Below are positions 11,302-16,475 of a stretch of 16,475 bases of DNA, one piece after another (position 1 is the stretch's first letter; each line of letters opens with the position of its first letter). The notes beneath the pieces are model-generated. The model was not told the DNA's origin and ran no database searches. It saw nothing but the letters and a program-made list of their open reading frames with translations. Both the position numbers and the translations under genes were made by a program. Origin of the DNA: an uncultured Alphaproteobacteria bacterium (GTDB lineage Bacteria > Pseudomonadota > Alphaproteobacteria > CAKMZR01); NCBI GenBank assembly GCA_929200455.1, contig CAKMZR010000019.1, forward strand, positions 1-16,475, in the 5' to 3' direction.

Positions 11302-14300
11302 ATGAAGAACCTTTCCCGTACCTACGATGAACAATCCTTTGCATGGCGTATGCAGGGTGGAAGAAGGAATCTCTATGGGGGCGAGGGCGTGGGTTTTGAG
11401 AAAGAGGGGGTGGGTTTTGAGAGAGGGGGGGTGGGTTTTGAGAGAGGGGGCGTGGGTTTTTGTGGCGTGTCTTCTGAGGGTGTGAAAAGAGGCGGTCGGC
11501 ATTTGCGATCTTCGTGTTGGTCTCTTTTTTCGGGCGTGAGTCTTCTTCCTCTGTTGGCGGCGTGCAATACGATAAAGTTTTCTACGAAGAAAGGATTGGT
11601 TTCGCCTATTATTCCGGATCTTGGGAAAGAGGGTCGAGAGTATGACACGACCCATAACCCTGAGAATATGATTAAGGTGACGTCAGGAACGCCTCAGAAC
11701 GATACGGTGACGGTGGGTCTTCTTCCTCGTGATTTTGGTGGGAGCAAGGTTGAGAGTTCTTTTGGAGATGGGGACGACAAGATTATAGCGATAGGTCGGA
11801 CTCTTCCGAATCAGTACAAGAGTTCGGATTTGGTGGATGTTGCGGGAACGTCTGTAGATTTTTCAGAGGTTCTTTATCTTGATCAGAAGCCTTCATCTTT
11901 GGGGGAAGAGGTCTTTTCGACGGTGAACGGCAATGCGCGTTCTACGCTTGTGCCAGGAGATGTGCTCAAGGGAGGGTCGGGTCAAGATTCGCTTTATATT
12001 TACGGACAGGTAGAGTTTTCTTTTTTTTGGCAGCGTTTGGCGGCGGATTCTTCGAGCAAGTTTGTCTACAGCGAGAAGGTTGTAACTCTTGAGAGTATAG
12101 AAAACATCTATGTTCAATTGGGAACGCTTAAGGTTTCGGGGAATTATTTTAGGGATATGGGGGTTCAAAAGGTTCAGGGAGATGGTCGTTCTATCCTTTG
12201 GTTTCATGCCCCCCTTGATGTGGGTGAATCGACTCGTCTTCAGCAGGTGGTGGTTCAGAAGTCGACGGATTCATCGTTTACGCCGTTTCAGATAAGCGGG
12301 AATCTGTCATTGCAGAATTATGTGATTGATCTTCGTACGTTTGATATTAGAGGTTTTAACCGGATACATCTTGAGAAGGGTGTGACGTTGGTGGTGGCGT
12401 TTGATGTGAATCTTGACGGTGATGTGGTAGGGATTCTCAAGGATGTGGCGATGATTACGGGTCGTGGTATTCTTGTTTTTGAGGTGACGGGGAATCAGAA
12501 GGTTCCTGATCTTTCGCATATATGGATATCGAAGGATGTGGATATTCTTATTAAGGGGGAGGATGCGGATAGTTATGCGACTCGAGAATTGTCACGAGGG
12601 GGTTCGCGTTCGATACAGGATTCGAATTTGTTGGATAAGGAAGAGGAGGGTGGTTTATTTTTGCAGTTGGGTTTGAACGTGAGGGGCACGGATTCTCAAG
12701 ACACTCTTCGTGGGACGCAGGGAGACGATAAGTTTTACGGGGGTCTTGGCGATGATGAATTGCAAGGTCGAGCAGGAGATGATCTTCTTTCAGGAGGACC
12801 TGGTCGTGATGTGTTGATTACGGGCGAGGGTTCTGATGTGGTTGAGGGTGATACGGGTTCTTTGGACAAGGACAAGATAGCGGATTTTTCTTTTTCTGAT
12901 CGGATTAAGATTTTGGGTTCTTATTTGGCGGCGAATGTGAAGGCGGTGATTAGGGACGAGCAGGGGGAGCGTCATATTAAGGTGGATGTAGACGGCAATG
13001 GTTCTTATGATTTTTACATGGTGTTGTTGCGTCCTACGGAGAAGGAGGATAGGGAGCGTGGCAAGAGTCTTGTGTATAATGATTTGGATACCTATTTTCA
13101 GGCGATACAGCTTGAGGATGGTATATTGCTTGTTCCGAGACAGATAACGGATGGTGATGGCAACGAGGCCCCTGACGACGGTTTGGTGATTGTGGACGGT
13201 TCTTTTGTGGTGGATGAGAATGCACAAGGTGCGTATGTGGGACGCGTATCAGCGGTGGATCCGGATGATCCGAAGACGGGAAATGGGAAGATGGGTTACC
13301 GTCTTGTTGAGGATGACGGGGGTTACTATAAGCATTTTGAGTTGTCGAAGGATGGTTCTTTGCGTCTCAAGGGTACGTCATCGTTTGATTTTGAGACGAC
13401 GCGTGTTGTGAATCTTATTGTGGAGTACTATGACAATCCTGCGGCGAACGGGGACAAGACGGATGATAGTCTTGTGAAGAGGCAAGCGGTGAAGGTGTAT
13501 GTGAAGGATTTGAACGAGGCGCCGTCGTTTGGAGATTTTGATGTTCCTGGGGTTCTTAAGGACGATACGGGACGGGTTCGGGTGACGGTGGATGAGAACA
13601 CGACTCATGTATTGACGTTTCCTCGTGCGATTGATCCTGACAATAAGGGGAGTATTTCCTATCGCTTGGAAGGTCGGAACAGTGATCTTTTTGTGCTTGA
13701 TAGTCTTGCACGGACAATATCTTTTCGGGTTGCACCCAATTATGAGGCTCAGTCCGGTACGGTTTATGAGGTTCGTCTTGTGGCAACAGATTATCATGGT
13801 TTGGAGACGTCTCAGGAATTGAGGGTGGATGTAGCCGATGTTCAGGAGGCCCCCGAAGAGGTGTCTCCTTTGAAGACTCAGTGGATTATTTTGGAGAATG
13901 CGGGTTCCTACGATAAGATTCTTGGCATAGAAAATATTTTTGAAGATCCTGAGTATGAGCATTTGCGGGAAAGCAAAGACAAGGGCACCTTGACTTATCG
14001 TTACAGTCTTGAGGGTGGGGGGACGCTTTCGTGGTTGAGTCAGCCGACGCGACAAGATACGGATGTGGGAGATGTGTACGGAATGAAGGCGAATATCGGG
14101 GCTCTTATTTCTCTTTATGGTACGAGCAATGTGCGGCGAGAGTTTCGCATTGTTGTGGAGGCGGAAGATGAGTCAGGTCTTGTGGGTAGGAGTTCGTTTT
14201 TGTTGGTGGTGAGCAACAACAAGCCGCCTGTTTTTAATCCGGACAAGGTGGATATATTTTCTTCGCACCTTCAAGAAAACGGGAGTGACAGCAACCGAGA

Positions 14301-16475
14301 GATAGCGTGGACGGAGGCTGTTCCTGATTTTCTCAAAGGGGCTGTGGATCCCGAAGATCAAGCGGTAAAGATTCAGACGCTTCTTCCGCGGATGAATGTA
14401 GACGGCACGCATATGCAAGATGCGAACGGCAATTATCTTTATTTTCAGCGTTACTGGGGCAAGTACGGTTATTTGGAAGTGCGGGATGTGGACATGGTTT
14501 TGGGACGTGCGGGAGGCAAGAAGCCGAATTCTCAAGAGTACAGTTATAAGCTGATAAGCGATGCTGCGGATCTTCTGAGTGCGCGTTATGGTTTTCGCGA
14601 TGCTTTGTCGAAGGTGAGGCTTGAGGGTGGAGATAAGACTCTGGGGGTGGAGGGGGTGAATCGTTATCTTCTGAGTCCTGAAGAGGAGGCACGCAAGATT
14701 CAGGAAGTTTTTGAGAATATCAACAGTTTGCGAGAAGGCGAGGTGGGTTTGGAGTCTTTGTTTGTGGACATAGCGGATTACGGGATTGCGGGAGACGGAG
14801 AGAATCCATCATTTGACAGCCGTTCTATTGTGTTGCGTGTGACGGGTAAGAATGACGCACCGAAGGTGGAGGGTGTGATTAATATTTCTGTGTTTGAGCC
14901 TGGAGAGAGTTTTAATCTTGGGACGTCTGATCCGAGTTCTCTTTATACGGGGGGGGTCTCGGCGTTGATGGAGAATGTGCGTGATATTGACAAGGGAGAT
15001 ACCTTGAGGCTTGGTACGGGTTCTGGGGGTGTGGAAACCATTCCGCTGAATAATTTTGGTACTTTTACCTATTATACGGACGGTCGTTTTACTTTTTTGG
15101 CGGATCACCGGTCGAAGAGCACGGTGGACAGTTTGTCTGAGGGACAAAAGCTTGTATCGACTTTTCGTTTTCAGGTGGAAGATTCTGGGGGCGGAGCGGT
15201 AACGAATGAGTTGCGTGTGACGGTGGTGGGACGGAATGATGCGCCTGTATTTGACGAGGAGGTTTTGAAGACGTTGGAAGTGGGGGGGAACAGGGAGGAG
15301 GATGGTTTGAGGTTTTCGACTTTTAGTCATCATACGTTTGATCTTCCGACGGGTACGTTTTTGGATGTGGATAAGAACGATGAGCTGACTTATAGTTATC
15401 AAGCGTTTAAGTTGGTGACTTCTGTGGGTCAGGTGGGAGCGACTCGTGTTGAAGTGGACATATCGAATTGGTTTTTTATTGATCCGAGAACGGGGAAGGT
15501 GACGATTACGAATCCTGATGCTGGCACGGGGAGCGAGCTTATTTATGAGGTAAAGATTTTTGCGTCTGACGGTCGGGCCCGTGCGGAGGGCACGTTGGAT
15601 TTTGTGGTTTATGCGAATACGCCCCCAGATCCTGGGACTTCGTTGACCAATCCTTTGGATACGGATTTTGGTCGTGCGGCGAGTGATTTGACTCCTGCGG
15701 ATTATGAGGCGTGGCAGAGGGGTGGAGCGGCGAAGCATATTATTACGGATTCTGCGTTTAACTTTTTGGATGGTATCGCGGACAACACGGCACAAATTAA
15801 GGATGATCCTGTTTCTTTGGGTAAGAATGCGCAGACGGAACAGCGGATTGGCAAGATTTTTATAGTTGCCGGGACTTATAAGGGTAAGTACGGGACTTTG
15901 GAGATAGGGGATATGACAGGAACGGGTCGTGGGAGTCGGCAAGAGTTTGTCTACACGTTGGACTATGAGTCTTTTGCGACGAATCAGTTGGGCAAGGGAG
16001 AGAAGGCGCGGGATGTGATTAAGATTCGGGTTCGTGATTTGGGGGGTCGAGAATCGGATCATTGGATAAGTATGGCGGTTGAGGGCGTGAATGATGCGCC
16101 GCGCGAGACGGAAGTGAATGTGTATGTTGTGAGTGAGAACAACAAGAGTCCGCCTTATAAGGATGCACTTGAGAAGGTGGTGGATGATGACGGGGACAGT
16201 ACGTATGTGTGGTCATTTCAGTTGCAGGGCAAGGATTCGACGCGGAAGGTATTTAACGGGACGGTGGGGACTTCTGAGACGTTGGTGGTTGAGGGTCTTT
16301 ATGGTCGTTTAGAGATTGCGCGGAGTGTGGATACGGGCGGTGTATACTCGTATCAGATGCGTTACTATGTGGATGAGAACAAGATAGCGGTGGAGAGGTT
16401 GACGGAGAATCAGTCTCTTTTGGAGAATTTTGTTTTTCGGGTTGGGGATCGTTTTTTGGATACGGATGCGGATGC
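11302..16475 (+). CDS. Giant RTX/cadherin-like/VCBS repeat protein, putative exported lipoprotein, 3' end outside window
   Basis: One frame open for 1724 codons with no stop before the window edge; the family suggests a large adhesin or surface protein. A 7-residue repeat (GVGFERG type) covers residues 30-53. A basic stretch, a hydrophobic segment and the lipobox-like LLPLLAAC follow, with Cys at residue 88. Residues 89-460 match nothing I recognise, apart from two RTX-like pieces (FGDGDDKI, LKGGSGQDSL). RTX nonapeptides lie at about 462-519 (GGLGDDELQG, GRAGDDLLSG). Two cadherin-like domains follow (about 628-745 and 755-850), then VCBS-like modules closed by NDAP motifs at 1184, 1312 and 1597. 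Calcium binding is expected. No secretion genes are in the window. Its divergent neighbours are housekeeping genes and give no functional hint. The domain calls are motif-based; adhesion is inferred. Confidence 0.88.
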   Translation, partial: MKNLSRTYDEQSFAWRMQGGRRNLYGGEGVGFEKEGVGFERGGVGFERGGVGFCGVSSEGVKRGGRHLRSSCWSLFSGVSLLPLLAACNTIKFSTKKGLVSPIIPDLGKEGREYDTTHNPENMIKVTSGTPQNDTVTVGLLPRDFGGSKVESSFGDGDDKIIAIGRTLPNQYKSSDLVDVAGTSVDFSEVLYLDQKPSSLGEEVFSTVNGNARSTLVPGDVLKGGSGQDSLYIYGQVEFSFFWQRLAADSSSKFVYSEKVVTLESIENIYVQLGTLKVSGNYFRDMGVQKVQGDGRSILWFHAPLDVGESTRLQQVVVQKSTDSSFTPFQISGNLSLQNYVIDLRTFDIRGFNRIHLEKGVTLVVAFDVNLDGDVVGILKDVAMITGRGILVFEVTGNQKVPDLSHIWISKDVDILIKGEDADSYATRELSRGGSRSIQDSNLLDKEEEGGLFLQLGLNVRGTDSQDTLRGTQGDDKFYGGLGDDELQGRAGDDLLSGGPGRDVLITGEGSDVVEGDTGSLDKDKIADFSFSDRIKILGSYLAANVKAVIRDEQGERHIKVDVDGNGSYDFYMVLLRPTEKEDRERGKSLVYNDLDTYFQAIQLEDGILLVPRQITDGDGNEAPDDGLVIVDGSFVVDENAQGAYVGRVSAVDPDDPKTGNGKMGYRLVEDDGGYYKHFELSKDGSLRLKGTSSFDFETTRVVNLIVEYYDNPAANGDKTDDSLVKRQAVKVYVKDLNEAPSFGDFDVPGVLKDDTGRVRVTVDENTTHVLTFPRAIDPDNKGSISYRLEGRNSDLFVLDSLARTISFRVAPNYEAQSGTVYEVRLVATDYHGLETSQELRVDVADVQEAPEEVSPLKTQWIILENAGSYDKILGIENIFEDPEYEHLRESKDKGTLTYRYSLEGGGTLSWLSQPTRQDTDVGDVYGMKANIGALISLYGTSNVRREFRIVVEAEDESGLVGRSSFLLVVSNNKPPVFNPDKVDIFSSHLQENGSDSNREIAWTEAVPDFLKGAVDPEDQAVKIQTLLPRMNVDGTHMQDANGNYLYFQRYWGKYGYLEVRDVDMVLGRAGGKKPNSQEYSYKLISDAADLLSARYGFRDALSKVRLEGGDKTLGVEGVNRYLLSPEEEARKIQEVFENINSLREGEVGLESLFVDIADYGIAGDGENPSFDSRSIVLRVTGKNDAPKVEGVINISVFEPGESFNLGTSDPSSLYTGGVSALMENVRDIDKGDTLRLGTGSGGVETIPLNNFGTFTYYTDGRFTFLADHRSKSTVDSLSEGQKLVSTFRFQVEDSGGGAVTNELRVTVVGRNDAPVFDEEVLKTLEVGGNREEDGLRFSTFSHHTFDLPTGTFLDVDKNDELTYSYQAFKLVTSVGQVGATRVEVDISNWFFIDPRTGKVTITNPDAGTGSELIYEVKIFASDGRARAEGTLDFVVYANTPPDPGTSLTNPLDTDFGRAASDLTPADYEAWQRGGAAKHIITDSAFNFLDGIADNTAQIKDDPVSLGKNAQTEQRIGKIFIVAGTYKGKYGTLEIGDMTGTGRGSRQEFVYTLDYESFATNQLGKGEKARDVIKIRVRDLGGRESDHWISMAVEGVNDAPRETEVNVYVVSENNKSPPYKDALEKVVDDDGDSTYVWSFQLQGKDSTRKVFNGTVGTSETLVVEGLYGRLEIARSVDTGGVYSYQMRYYVDENKIAVERLTENQSLLENFVFRVGDRFLDTDAD
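11389..11460 (+). repeat. 21-bp in-frame tandem repeat near the giant gene's start
   Basis: Three 21-base units beginning GTGGGTTTTGAGA plus a nine-base partial fourth encode GVGFEKE, GVGFERG, GVGFERG and GVGF. A run of seven G residues occurs within it. The period is a multiple of three, so gain or loss of a unit keeps the frame. Confidence 0.9.

Noticed and set aside
13378..14055. 225-codon minus-strand open frame
   Set aside because: Also antisense to the cadherin-like domains, low-complexity basic translation, no ribosome-binding site or family signature.
14809..16062. 417-codon minus-strand open frame opposite the giant gene
   Set aside because: It is antisense to a frame with clear VCBS/NDAP domains; its Arg/His/Ile-rich translation has no motif and reflects the G+T-rich codon bias of the sense strand.

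Overview
The window looks like a chromosomal piece of an alphaproteobacterium. The main reason is a minus-strand translation/transcription cluster in the order rimP, nusA, infB, rbfA, truB, rpsO, with a NusA carrying two C-terminal acidic-repeat/HhH domains and a long IF2. A PHB/acetoacetate-type acetoacetyl-CoA synthetase fits the same group. I cannot name a genus from sequence alone.

Layout. (1) 1-1028, plus strand: C-terminal half of acetoacetyl-CoA synthetase, cut by the window edge. (2) 1148-2404, plus: a six-helix membrane class III adenylate cyclase. (3) 10461 down to 2465, minus: an 8-kb collinear cluster rimP-nusA-infB-rbfA-truB-rpsO-rlmE. Genes overlap by a few bases from infB to rpsO. 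The usual ylxR gene between nusA and infB is replaced by 366 bases of short repeats, and the position after rpsO, often held by pnp, is held by rlmE. (4) 10462-11301: a divergent intergenic region with tandem repeats and no RNA gene that I can see. (5) 11302 to the window end, plus: one giant open gene encoding a putative exported lipoprotein with RTX calcium-binding nonapeptides followed by cadherin-like and VCBS domains. It has no stop before the edge.

How the genes work together. The minus-strand cluster builds and runs the 30S subunit and initiation machinery: RimP and RbfA are assembly factors, S15 is a primary 30S protein, IF2 starts translation, NusA controls elongation and antitermination, and TruB and RlmE modify tRNA and 23S rRNA. 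The cyclase is an independent cAMP signalling protein. The giant gene is a surface or adhesion protein.

Two window-wide features stand out. The plus strand is strongly G+T rich whichever way genes point, so the skew is replication-like, but it flips sharply to A+C rich within truB (about 3780-4290) and again upstream of rimP (about 10620-10850). Short tandem repeats recur in several genes and gaps (10-codon repeats in truB and infB, a 7-codon repeat in the giant gene, plus 15-, 17- and 18-bp repeats elsewhere). The coding ones all keep frame.
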